From SHZL01 sp963708905 (GTDB lineage Bacteria > Pseudomonadota > Gammaproteobacteria > Xanthomonadales > SZUA-36): a stretch of 64,000 bases of DNA. The stretch is from assembly GCA_963708905.1 (NCBI GenBank), contig CAVPUV010000009.1:1-64000 (forward strand), read 5' to 3'. Below the pieces are notes generated by a model that was given only the letters and a program-made list of their open reading frames with translations, did no database searches and was not told where the DNA came from. This document shows positions 35,991 through 42,980 of the stretch, in pieces. The stretch's first letter is position 1; every line of letters starts with the position of its first letter. The translations under genes and the position numbers were made by a program.

Positions 35991-36081
35991 GACCGGCGGA
36001 TGGTGTTCGGCGGCAGCCTCTGCGATTTGAGACGACAGAAGATGGTTGACTAACCAGGTAAACATCGCTATTCTTTCGCCT

Positions 36082-37422
36082 ATGAAAAAGAGCAAGAGCG
36101 CTCAGTCTCCCCCCACGGACGTTCGCCCCGATGCGGCGGCATCGCAGCTTGGAACCGTTCTTCGGTCGGAGCGCGAATCTCGTGGTTGGACGTTGGAACG
36201 ACTCGCCAAGAAACTGCAAGTGACAAAGGGTTACGTGTCGCGCCTTGAAGGAGGGAAAGCGAGACCGGCAGCCAAAATAATCGAGCGTCTGGCGAAGACC
36301 TGGCAGATGGATCCGGCCCCTCTCCTGATCCTCGCCGGTCATGTTCCTGCGGATGTGCGAGAGATTCTTCAGAACCATCCTGTGGAGGCACCAACCATGC
36401 TGCGTCACTCGTTTGGAGAAGGGGCTTATGACAACACGCCCCGAGCCGCGTCGTCCTTTACCGTTCGCGAGAGCCACAGTTCGTATGCCACCGACAAACC
36501 GGACTATAAGTTGGTCGAGGACGACTGTTTCTCCTGGCTGGCCCGACGCGAACCCTGCTCGATTCACGCAGTGGTCACGGACCCACCTTACGGCCTCAAG
36601 GAGTACACACCAGAAGAGAAATCCAAGCTTCGCCGGGGAAGAGGCGGCGTGTGGCGGATTCCACCGGCGCTTGGCGGATGTATACGTCAGCCTGTTCCAC
36701 GCTTCACCGTGCTTAGCGAGAAAGAACGGTGCGAACTGGGCGTGTTCTTCTCCCGCTGGGCTAAGAGTGTCTTGCGAGTGCTTGTGCCGGGTGGGCACGT
36801 CTTCATCGCTACCAACCCGCTTCTTTCGCACCTGGTCTACGTCGCAATGATGGAGGCTGGCTTCGAGAAGCGAGGCGAGATCATTCGACTGGTTCAAACG
36901 TTGCGCGGCGGCGACCGCCCCAAGAATGCACACAAGGAATTTGAGGATGTGACTGTCATGCCGCGATCCTGCTGGGAACCATGGGGTCTCTTCAGGAAGC
37001 CGTGCGAAGGGCGGGTGCAGGATAATCTTCGCAAGTGGAAGACCGGCGGCTTGAGGCGCATCGGAGAAGAGCAGCCATTCTGTGACGTGATTAGGAGCTC
37101 GCCAACGCGTTCCCCCGAAAGAGATATTGCCCCGCATCCGTCTCTGAAGCCGCAAGCCTTCATGCGCCAGATCGTGCGGGCATCGCTGCCGCTCGGGGAG
37201 GGCGTTGTGCTCGATCCTTTCATGGGTGGCGGTTCGACAATCGCTGCAGCCGCAGCCGTCTGCTACCAGAGCATCGGCATCGAGAGCGACCCCGAGTTCT
37301 TCGCCATGGCCAAAGCCGCGGTTCCTCGACTGGCCGCGTTCGTGCCAAACGGGGACGGAAACGCGCGGCTTGCTGTAAATGGCAAGACCGCGACGCGGGA
37401 CCAGCAAAGTCTCTTCGCCTGA
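36082..37422 (+). CDS. DNA methyltransferase with fused N-terminal HTH domain
   Basis: A 446-residue protein, ATG at 36082. Residues about 23-80 form an XRE-type HTH (LGTVLRSERESRGWTLERLA, VTKGYVSRLEGGKARPAAKI). Residues about 143-430 are an amino-methyltransferase in beta-class order: catalytic DPPYG (about 167-171) precedes the SAM motif LDPFMGGGSTIAAAA (about 377-391). N6-adenine or N4-cytosine methylation is expected. It runs against the cassette direction and converges with a candidate endonuclease gene. The HTH may act as an autoregulatory controller, as in some MTases that repress their own promoter. Confidence 0.88.
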   Translation: MKKSKSAQSPPTDVRPDAAASQLGTVLRSERESRGWTLERLAKKLQVTKGYVSRLEGGKARPAAKIIERLAKTWQMDPAPLLILAGHVPADVREILQNHPVEAPTMLRHSFGEGAYDNTPRAASSFTVRESHSSYATDKPDYKLVEDDCFSWLARREPCSIHAVVTDPPYGLKEYTPEEKSKLRRGRGGVWRIPPALGGCIRQPVPRFTVLSEKERCELGVFFSRWAKSVLRVLVPGGHVFIATNPLLSHLVYVAMMEAGFEKRGEIIRLVQTLRGGDRPKNAHKEFEDVTVMPRSCWEPWGLFRKPCEGRVQDNLRKWKTGGLRRIGEEQPFCDVIRSSPTRSPERDIAPHPSLKPQAFMRQIVRASLPLGEGVVLDPFMGGGSTIAAAAAVCYQSIGIESDPEFFAMAKAAVPRLAAFVPNGDGNARLAVNGKTATRDQQSLFA

Positions 37423-37595
37423 GGAACCCTTGGGTGCGTAGCAGCTGGTCACGGCTGCGCCAGCACAGTCCGGTGTGCACCCACTCCGACATCGGGGAGG
37501 CGATACAGAAAGTTCCGCCGAAGTTTCTCGACGCCCGACGCCGTTATTGAAGCAGTAGGAGTCCGACGGGACGCCCCCTTACGCCCCGAGAAAGA

Positions 37596-38093
37596 TCAGT
37601 CGGACTGCTTGACCTCTGCACACAAAATCTCGACGAACGTGAGGGACTCTGTGGTTCCATCCTCCTCTTGCCCACCGACTGTATATCGAAACACCATCAG
37701 CCAGCAGTCCTCAGGATTATGGCCTTGCCAGCCACCCCGCTGGATTGACGACTTGACCTCAATTCCAGTCTCTCCCTTTAACACGAGATTGGACGAATAG
37801 TGCCCTTTGGGCAGAAGGTCAGGGTGCCCTCCGACCTTCAGGTTCGCCTCAAGCGTGGAGGACGCTCTGGCAATGTTCTTTACCAGGAACTCGGAGACGA
37901 TCCCGGAGAGCGAATTTCCCAGAAGAAGTGCTTCCAGCGAGAGAAACCCCGCGCCTACAAGATAGTCATTGACGCCATGCAAGAGCCGGTACGTCTCCGA
38001 CACGGCCTTCTCGATCTCATCGACGCGCAGGCCATATGGAAGTGATACGTGTCGGTTTACATAGCGAGGGTCGAGTTTTGTCGGTCGTGTCAC
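37596..38093 (-). CDS. Candidate PD-(D/E)xK restriction endonuclease (cassette gene)
   Basis: A 165-residue protein beside the methyltransferase. A PD-(D/E)xK-like active site can be read as HPDLLP (D92) and GIEVKSS (E112, K114), separated by about 20 residues and followed by a hydrophobic strand WLMVFRYTV. The N-terminal part is helical (LRVDEIEKAVSETYRLLHGV; LSLEALLLGNSLSGIVSEFL). Together with the adjacent MTase this suggests a type II-like restriction partner. I do not recognise a specific family, and the nuclease call rests on the motif and context. It is in the array direction, and its start (38093) lies about 36 bp after the box of the previous attC. Confidence 0.58.
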   Translation of the reverse strand: MTRPTKLDPRYVNRHVSLPYGLRVDEIEKAVSETYRLLHGVNDYLVGAGFLSLEALLLGNSLSGIVSEFLVKNIARASSTLEANLKVGGHPDLLPKGHYSSNLVLKGETGIEVKSSIQRGGWQGHNPEDCWLMVFRYTVGGQEEDGTTESLTFVEILCAEVKQSD

Positions 38094-38128
38094 GATGGCT
38101 CCCGTGGTGATGCTGGCGGCTTCTGGTC

Positions 38129-38195
38129 GGCTAACGCCGTGTTCAGCCGCGGGCCGAGCGAAGCGAGGACCGTCGGCTGGAACACATAGTTAGAC
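38129..38195 (-). repeat. attC: attC site
   Basis: Minus strand: GTCTAAC (38189-38195) and GTTAGCC (38129-38135), 67 bp, with TCCAGCCGACGGTCC/ GGCCCGCGGCTGAA stem arms. It follows the second cytochrome gene by about 13 bp. Confidence 0.9.
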
Positions 38196-38207
38196 GACGA
38201 CTTGCAT

Positions 38208-38609
38208 TCATTTGCTTGACCCTGCCGGTGGCTTATAGAGGGACGGGATCTTTGCCTCTTCTTTCTTGGCTCGATCGGTGGTCCAGGTGTTGCGAAGGAA
38301 ATTGTAGACCGCCACCACCTCTTCATCTGTGAAGTGGGAGAACTGTTCCTTTGCAACGATTCCCATGAGGCTAGATTCCGCCAGCATGTCTCGACCGGTA
38401 CGGGTAACGCCGGTTTTCATGAGCTTCTTGAACTCTGGCAGAGAGTACGCCTGAACGATAACTAGGGGAGGGGCGTTGATGATCTCTTTTGGGGTTTGGT
38501 GATGGCAGTTAATGCATCCGACCAAGTAGGCCAATCGCTCGCCCGAGGGAGGCGCCGCACCGGCAATGCCCGCGCTAGAGAGGAGGAGTGCTGCGATCAG
38601 CCTGCGCAT
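38208..38609 (-). CDS. Periplasmic c-type cytochrome (cassette gene)
   Basis: A 133-residue exported cytochrome. Start ATG 38609 after GGAGG gives MRRLIAALLLSSAGIAGAAP, a signal peptide. The heme site is CINCHH in LAYLVGCINCHHQTPKEIIN, a Met ligand is likely in GRDMLAESSLMGIVAKEQFS, and FTDEEVVAVYNFLRNTW is the C-terminal helix. It is a small electron carrier; the redox partner is unknown. It is the second cytochrome of this array, related in layout to the one at 35369-35908. Confidence 0.87.
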   Translation of the reverse strand: MRRLIAALLLSSAGIAGAAPPSGERLAYLVGCINCHHQTPKEIINAPPLVIVQAYSLPEFKKLMKTGVTRTGRDMLAESSLMGIVAKEQFSHFTDEEVVAVYNFLRNTWTTDRAKKEEAKIPSLYKPPAGSSK

Positions 38610-38628
38610 AGAACCTCCCACATTCGTC

Positions 38629-38715
38629 GGCTAACGTCGTGCTGTGCGGCGGGCCAGCACGACGGTGAAAGATGTTACGGCGTTTCCGGCCCGTCCGCAC
38701 CAGCTAAAGTTAGAG
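38629..38715 (-). repeat. attC: attC site
   Basis: Minus strand: CTCTAAC box within 38709-38716 and GTTAGCC at 38629-38635; the 87-bp interior pairs TGGTGCGGACGGGCC with GGCCCGCCGCACAGCA. Confidence 0.88.
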
Positions 38716-38719
38716 GTCT

Positions 38720-39133
38720 TCATGTCGAAGACTTATTCTCCGATGCCACGAGAGCCCGCACGCGTGCCTTGGTGTGCGTTGCCACGGCGTAGCGAAGGAT
38801 CGCAGCAAGGAGGAGGAGCACAACAGCGAGTGCAACGATCAGGCGAATCGCGTGTTCCAGCGGCTGAAGCGCGGACGGGCATAGTTTTGGATCAACCACA
38901 TTGGCCGCGATCTGTGACACGAACGACTGGATTAGAAGTATGGCTCCGGAAAGATACTCGGCGCGCTGCGTAGAGAGTGAGTCCGCAAGATTTTGGCTAA
39001 ACCCACCCCAGCCAGAACTTGCGATTCCCTTTATATCCGCCGCGCGCAGATGTGCAACGCCGATTACGAAGAATGACGCAGCAAGAAAGCCCAGACAGGC
39101 TGCGATCAGGTTTAGAAACGTCTGCAGCGTCAC
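38720..39133 (-). CDS. Cassette-encoded two- or three-helix membrane protein
   Basis: A 137-residue protein: helix 1 LIAACLGFLAASFFVIGVAH, a possible helix around EYLSGAILLIQSFVSQIAAN, and helix 3 AIRLIVALAVVLLLLAAILR, ending with a basic tail. No recognised family. Its stop is within 5 bp of its attC, so it is a typical cassette gene of unknown role. Confidence 0.7.
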   Translation of the reverse strand: MTLQTFLNLIAACLGFLAASFFVIGVAHLRAADIKGIASSGWGGFSQNLADSLSTQRAEYLSGAILLIQSFVSQIAANVVDPKLCPSALQPLEHAIRLIVALAVVLLLLAAILRYAVATHTKARVRALVASENKSST

Positions 39134-39141
39134 GGAAGACC

Positions 39142-39215
39142 TCTAACGCTTCAATAACCGGCGCAGCTTTGCTGCGTCCGGCGCCGAAGGCGCGCAGTTG
39201 ATTGACTTGTTATGT
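39142..39215 (-). repeat. attC: attC site
   Basis: Minus strand: ACATAAC (39209-39215) and GTTAGAG (39143-39149), 74 bp, with arms AACTGCGCGCCTTCGGCGCC and CAGCAAAGCTGCGCCGG. Confidence 0.88.
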
Positions 39216-39220
39216 GGTTA

Positions 39221-39691
39221 TTACCCACGATGCTTTTCCATGTTTTGCAGCAAGCAATGCGCGTAATGACGTAAGAATGGAAGAAGTTCACTTGCCCGAA
39301 ATCTTGCCACTAGACCGCCACCATTTTCGGAATCAGAAAACTCGAGCCAATTTACAAGATTTTTATCATCTTCTGATATGACATTTATATCAAAGTGAGC
39401 AACGGCATGCCTGAGTGATTTTACTAGCTCACGTAACGTAGAAATTCCGTTCCCAACTTCCAAAGATGGCGCACCGATTTCAGTCAGAAATTCTCTGGTT
39501 AGTCGATCCGTCGGAACAAAGCTAATGACTCGTTCCTTTGGCATTACGATCAGTCCAAGTAAGCAGTTGATCGTTAACGTGTAATTAAACTGCTCTTCAA
39601 AAGGGTAGTTGTCTAACACGCCGTAATATTGATCAATCAACCTTAGAGTTCGATCTATAAATTCCGGCTCAAGATTGTGGTAGTTACCCAT
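39221..39691 (-). CDS. HEPN-type protein, pEK499_p136-like (cassette gene)
   Basis: A 156-residue helical protein. The start NLEPEFIDRTLRLIDQYYGV and FNYTLTINCLLGLIVMPKER fit the HEPN pEK499_p136-like group, and the catalytic-type Rx4H motif is in LRELVKSLRHAVAHFDI. HEPN proteins of this kind are RNases found in toxin and defence loci. No separate antitoxin gene is in the cassette. The stop is 5 bp from the attC. An RNase role is inferred from the motif. Confidence 0.7.
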   Translation of the reverse strand: MGNYHNLEPEFIDRTLRLIDQYYGVLDNYPFEEQFNYTLTINCLLGLIVMPKERVISFVPTDRLTREFLTEIGAPSLEVGNGISTLRELVKSLRHAVAHFDINVISEDDKNLVNWLEFSDSENGGGLVARFRASELLPFLRHYAHCLLQNMEKHRG

Positions 39692-39702
39692 TCTGCTTTC
39701 TC

Positions 39703-39792
39703 ACATAACGTCTGCGTTCAACGGGCCGCGCGCGCGAGGCGATCCAATGAGGACGGCGGTTCCCGCGGCTCCGTTGGAATGCGCTGTTATGC
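39703..39792 (-). repeat. attC: attC site
   Basis: Minus strand: GCATAAC (39786-39792), whose TAA is the hicB stop, and GTTATGT (39703-39709), 90 bp. Interior arms include AGCGCATTCCAACGGAGCCG and a matching far side with GCCCGTTGAACGCAGAC. Confidence 0.88.
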
Positions 39793-40026
39793 GACGTTTT
39801 GCATCTTGTTCGCATAGTCGCGGCCCGATGTCTGCGGGGGAAGAGCCTTGCCGTCCTTGTGGTAAAGCGCAATCGCTTCCTCGACCACTTGGCACAGTTC
39901 CTCGAAAACCGCTTTTTCATCGGACCCGTGGCATCCGCCGTAGATGAGTCCGGGCGAACTTCCGACGAAGCACTGATCCTCCTCTGACCACTCAACAATT
40001 TTGGCGTATCGCGCGCTTTCCTTCAT
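39787..40026 (-). CDS. hicB: HicB-type antitoxin (cassette gene)
   Basis: A 79-residue partial-RNase-H-fold antitoxin: KIVEWSEEDQCFVGSSPGLI is the HicB strand pattern and DEKAVFEELCQVVEEAIALY the helix. It lacks a C-terminal HTH, so DNA binding may be weak or done by the complex. The start overlaps the hicA stop by 4 bp. The stop lies inside the attC box. Confidence 0.88.
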   Translation of the reverse strand: MKESARYAKIVEWSEEDQCFVGSSPGLIYGGCHGSDEKAVFEELCQVVEEAIALYHKDGKALPPQTSGRDYANKMQNVA

Positions 40027-40220
40027 GACTTTGACTCCTCTAGGGCCCGTCGTACGGCGCGGACTTGATAGTGCCTCGCGTCGTCTCCAGGTGACCCGGA
40101 AATTGTGATCGGTTTTGCAACCTTCGGGTGTACAAAGTTTCTGTGACTCCCTTTCCCGCCTTGATTCACGAACCCTGAACGCTCGAGATCGGCAATGAGT
40201 TCTCTGATTTTCGGCGGCAC
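40023..40220 (-). CDS. hicA: HicA-type mRNA interferase toxin (cassette gene)
   Basis: A 65-residue dsRBD-like toxin. GTG 40220 is preferred, with GGAG upstream; the reading frame continues upstream but into the repeated module. The catalytic histidine is in GKGSHRNFVHPKVAKPITIS, and DDARHYQVRAVRRALEESKS is the last helix. HicA cleaves mRNA and tmRNA; HicB neutralises it. Confidence 0.88.
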   Translation of the reverse strand: MPPKIRELIADLERSGFVNQGGKGSHRNFVHPKVAKPITISGSPGDDARHYQVRAVRRALEESKS

Positions 40221-40244
40221 CAGTTCACTCCGTATTCTTAAGTC

Positions 40245-40303
40245 GCATAACTTATAAGCATTTATCCGCTGTGTGCACCATGGCGGATAAATGTCTATTT
40301 GAC
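40245..40303 (-). repeat. attC: attC-like site of module copy 1
   Basis: Minus strand ends with GTTATGC (40245-40251) after CTTATAA. The interior hairpin pairs CATTTATCCGC with GCGGATAAATG perfectly. The other outer box GTCAAAT is degenerate. It lies directly upstream of the hicAB cassette. Confidence 0.7.
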
Positions 40304-40432
40304 TAAGCCACCCATCAGACGGGTACTCTTTAATAAAGGGGAAAATATTGCGGACGTCGGGCGTGGCGCGGTGTTCTGCACGCCAGCAAGCGCATCGACC
40401 ATGAGCGTCAGATGTTCCGGTATCACGTGCAT
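40295..40432 (-). CDS. Mini-ORF of duplicated module, copy 1
   Basis: A 45-residue reading frame beginning MHVIPEHLTLMVDALAGVQN and containing TAPRPTSAIFSPLLK. It follows a promoter-like pair on the minus strand (TTGGAT at 40483-40488, TAAATT at 40459-40464, 18-bp spacer). The frame overlaps the attC-like hairpin. Translation is uncertain; the copy at 43580-43690 shares only the TAPRP region. Confidence 0.3.
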   Translation of the reverse strand: MHVIPEHLTLMVDALAGVQNTAPRPTSAIFSPLLKSTRLMGGLVK

Positions 40433-40532
40433 GGCCCCTCCCGTAGTCGGTTTCGCTCAATTTAGCGCCATTCTTCGGCAAAATCCAATGCAACGGGCGT
40501 GCGCAACCCCGGCCCCAGCGGGCCCGTCGCTG

Positions 40533-40783
40533 TCAGGACGGTTGAAGCACCGCTAAGTTTGCCATCATCGTCGACCTGCGGGATCCCATCGGCGCAGTGG
40601 CGGTAACTGTGCCATGACGCGCAAGCGCCCCTGGCGACATTGTGGGCAGGGGTAGGTCAGGTATGGCCGGGCCTGCCGTTGCCATGGAGGCTGTCTGGGG
40701 GGGTGATATGTACACCCATTTCTCACGCCCATCCGATTAGGCATATCCTGAGACTTGAATGACAAGGTTTGAGTCGTCGGTTG
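40533..40783 (-). other. Probable IS91-type remnant, non-coding now
   Basis: Minus strand frame ending at 40565 contains PCPQCRQGRLRVMAQLPP, similar to the zinc-finger-like C-terminus of IS91-type transposases. Nothing else of the gene is left. The rest of the segment has no supported gene. Confidence 0.35.
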
Positions 40784-41238
40784 GATGTGGCTGTCCTATT
40801 TACTTACGCCGTCCAGGTAGCGTTGCGCCAGGGGTGGCCCACTAAACAGCTGCAGCCAGCGTTGCACCACTTCGCCACCCGACCAGGACCATGCAACATC
40901 CGCCGCTACGCGAACGACGATGTGATAGTGATTGCTCATAACCGCATAGGCGCACAGGTCCAGCGCAAATACACGGCTCAGCGCTTGCATACGTGCAACT
41001 ACCCAATCGCGGCGGTGCGAAAAATCAAAACCGGAAAGTGGATCGACGCCGCACAAAAAGGCGCGGCGCACACAGCGGCTGATGCAGTGGTAGTAGGGTG
41101 TAGCGGCGAGCGATACCAGGCGGTTGCGTGCTTGAGGCATGTACACAGTGTGCCTGCAGAAGAACCAGACAACTATCGGCGATTCACCTATGCCGGTGTA
41201 GGAAATCTACTGCGATGTGGCTGTCCTATTTATTCACG
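40784..41238. repeat. Direct repeats flanking the RAYT gene
   Basis: GATGTGGCTGTCCTATTTA occurs at 40784-40802 and again at 41214-41232, each followed by a C/T-rich CG end. The pair brackets the RAYT gene exactly. They may be the ends of the transposed unit or REP-like sequences. Confidence 0.65.
40796..41146 (-). CDS. REP-associated tyrosine transposase (RAYT/Y1), short form
   Basis: A 116-residue HUH-type protein. The N-terminal LVSLAATPYYHCISRCVRRA and the HUH metal site MSNHYHIVVRV are diagnostic of Y1_Tnp. The catalytic tyrosine is expected further on, but the protein ends at DGVSK, so it is shorter than usual RAYTs (about 200-320) and the catalytic helix may be missing. The unit is inserted in the attC region after the DUF2971 cassette. 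Confidence 0.82.
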   Translation of the reverse strand: MYMPQARNRLVSLAATPYYHCISRCVRRAFLCGVDPLSGFDFSHRRDWVVARMQALSRVFALDLCAYAVMSNHYHIVVRVAADVAWSWSGGEVVQRWLQLFSGPPLAQRYLDGVSK

Positions 41239-41246
41239 AGTTAGAT

Positions 41247-41960
41247 TCACGACGGTAGCGCGGATAGCTGGGACATTTTAACGGGCGCACAGAGACCATA
41301 ATTATTAGATAGCTCCCCGACGATCTCCAAGAACCAGGCCTCCGCCTCTGGGGCAACGATGATACTGGTCACCAACTCGTTCAGATCATAGATGCGGCGC
41401 CGTAGTCCAGCGGGATTTTTTCTCCAGTTCTGCTGTTGGGGCAGCATGATTCGGACTTCTCGCTCGAACTCGTACGCCTCATGCTTGAACTCCAAAGGGT
41501 CAGTGTAATTACCGATAATCATGTCGGGGTTCTCGAAATGATCTATGTACTGCACCTTGGAGATTAGGCTGCTTTCTGGCCAGTTGATGCAGATCTGCGT
41601 CAGTCGCATGACGGTTGTACACACTGCGACGCTTGCTGTCGTGCCTCCGAACAATTGCCAAAGCGCCATGTTGTCTTTGGCGCCGAAGGTCCAGCAGCTA
41701 ACAAAGTTGCCCCTGCGGCAGCGCTTGTAGAAGCTATCAGCAGTTTCTTCGAGCTTTTCGTCCCGGGCGGCAGTGTTCAGAGCTTTTCTTATGGTTGATG
41801 TCAGCGCGCCTTCGAACCGATCCGGAAATAAATCGGCTCTTCGAAGGTAGAGCTCTTTGGTCCGAAGTAGATCGACGAATTTCGGTAGGTCCATATAGCG
41901 GCGTAGCGGCGAACCGTTTTTCAACTCCGGGCTTCGACTGACTGTGATGCCTCTGCTCAT
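41247..41960 (-). CDS. DUF2971 family protein (cassette gene)
   Basis: A 237-residue protein: PLRRYMDLPKFVDLLRTKEL, YLRRADLFPDRFEGAL, FVSCWTFGAKDNMALWQLFG and the later YEFEREVRIMLPQQ segment are the usual DUF2971 blocks. These proteins are enriched in accessory regions, and biochemical function is unknown; a nuclease or toxin role is only speculative. Its stop is followed at once by an ATCTAAC box, and a GTTAGAT box precedes the start (41983-41989), so it is a cassette. Confidence 0.85.
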   Translation of the reverse strand: MSRGITVSRSPELKNGSPLRRYMDLPKFVDLLRTKELYLRRADLFPDRFEGALTSTIRKALNTAARDEKLEETADSFYKRCRRGNFVSCWTFGAKDNMALWQLFGGTTASVAVCTTVMRLTQICINWPESSLISKVQYIDHFENPDMIIGNYTDPLEFKHEAYEFEREVRIMLPQQQNWRKNPAGLRRRIYDLNELVTSIIVAPEAEAWFLEIVGELSNNYGLCAPVKMSQLSALPS

Positions 41961-41989
41961 TTGGATGCCACTGAGTCAGTGAATCTAAC

Positions 41990-42142
41990 GAGACCGTATA
42001 AAACTATTTGGAACATCAAAATCTCCTCCTTCCGGGGCAGCTGGAAGGTGCCCGCGCATGCGATGGTTCAATACAATGCATTCTGCGCAGTCTAAGTATT
42101 TGAAAAATCCAAGAAAATCTTCGCTGAGAGATTTTTCTACAG
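41990..42142. other. Gene-less segment between two attC boxes
   Basis: About 150 bp with no coding potential. It starts (minus strand) with CTGTAGAAAAATCTCTC directly after an attC box, like the 34012-34171 segment, and ends at a GTTAGAT box. It might be a decayed MITE or an empty cassette. Confidence 0.45.
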
Positions 42143-42229
42143 CCTCGACGTTTTAGTTAAGCGGCGCAGCGGAGCTGCGTCTGGTGGAGCCAGCTTGCTG
42201 GCGGAACGAACTTGAACGATTTGTTATAT
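42143..42229 (-). repeat. attC: attC site
   Basis: Minus strand: ATATAAC (42223-42229), AAATCGTTCAAGTTCG, a long variable loop with CCAGCAAGCTGG hairpin, CGCCGCTTAACTAAAACGTC, and a GTCGAGG box (42143-42149) that departs from GTTRRRY by one base. Confidence 0.85.
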
Positions 42230-42236
42230 TTCGCTC

Positions 42237-42908
42237 TCAAAGTTGCTCGACCACGAATCTTTCAACATCTCTGATCATATTCTTGACATCCTGGTCTGAG
42301 AACTCACTGGTTTTTCCGTGGGCTGCTGAATTTCGAATATCTGCGAGGGCTGTAATTTGTTTCTGTTGCAGTTTGTTATAGATGCCCGCCTTAGCTAAAT
42401 CTGCATTCATTTTGTCCAGTTTTGAATGCGGGATTGACTGTTGATCGCAAAGTTCGCGAAGGGTGGTTTCTAGAACCACTCCAGCCACAACAGCCGCCGG
42501 ACTTTTGTAACCTGCAACCAATAGGCTTTGGGCTTGCTCGAGCTCGGAATCAAATACTTCTGCTTGAATGAGTGACCTTGTTGTTCGTAAATAGCCACCT
42601 TCGTAATCCTCTTTAGCCGCCAGAAAGATCGCACGTAGCCGTTGCAGCGTCTCTAGAAATGTGCCATAAGCCCCAGTTTCATCGTTATCAGAAAACTCTT
42701 TGTAGTGCTCAGACTCTGTTCCGCACGCCTTACTGAGTAGACTACGCGCCTTTACTTTCCATTCAAGCAGGGCATTACTGTCAATATTTGGTTCGGATCT
42801 TTCGAAAAAGCTGTTGTAAACGGAGGATTGAGACTTGTGAAGCGCTTCCATTTGAGCTTGCAATTCACTGAATCGTTGTTTGTATATGTCAGTCATGTGG
42901 ATACTCAA
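42237..42908 (-). CDS. HEPN/DUF4145-like protein (cassette gene)
   Basis: A 223-residue mainly helical protein. The C-terminal domain has VAGYKSPAAVVAGVVLETTL and LQQKQITALADIRNSAAHGK; RNxxxH in RNSAAH is the HEPN RNase signature. The N-terminal half (FSELQAQMEALHKSQSSVYN; KEFSDNDETGAYGTFLETLQ) is a separate helical region of unknown role. HEPN/DUF4145 proteins occur in defence and toxin systems. The stop lies 7 bp from its attC. Confidence 0.68.
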   Translation of the reverse strand: MSIHMTDIYKQRFSELQAQMEALHKSQSSVYNSFFERSEPNIDSNALLEWKVKARSLLSKACGTESEHYKEFSDNDETGAYGTFLETLQRLRAIFLAAKEDYEGGYLRTTRSLIQAEVFDSELEQAQSLLVAGYKSPAAVVAGVVLETTLRELCDQQSIPHSKLDKMNADLAKAGIYNKLQQKQITALADIRNSAAHGKTSEFSDQDVKNMIRDVERFVVEQL

Positions 42909-42911
42909 GAA

Positions 42912-42977
42912 ATATAACGTGGAGTTGAGGCGCCTGCGCGGCTTTTCGCGCAGGTCGCCTCGAACGCAGGGTTAGGG
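42912..42977 (-). repeat. attC: attC site
   Basis: Minus strand: CCCTAAC (42971-42977) and GTTATAT (42912-42918), 66 bp, with arms CGTTCGAGGCGACCTGCGCG and CGCGCAGGCGCCTCAACTCC around an AAAAGC loop. Confidence 0.93.
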
Positions 42978-42980
42978 TGC

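Larger units (their letters stand above)
40245..40520 (-). repeat. Duplicated promoter/mini-ORF/attC module, copy 1
   Basis: This segment is homologous to 43510-43790. Shared landmarks in order on the minus strand are TTGGATTTTGCCG, a TA(A/G)ATTG box, ACCGCGCC-CG, CGTCTGATGGG(T/C)GGCTTAGTC, GACATTTATCCGC and ATAAATGCTTATAAGTTA. Each copy lies at the upstream side of a run of cassettes and next to IS91-type sequence. Confidence 0.75.

Noticed and set aside
35932..37452. 506-codon minus-strand frame opposite the methyltransferase
   Set aside because: Translation is Arg/His/Ser-rich without domain, and the opposite frame has clear HTH and methyltransferase motifs.
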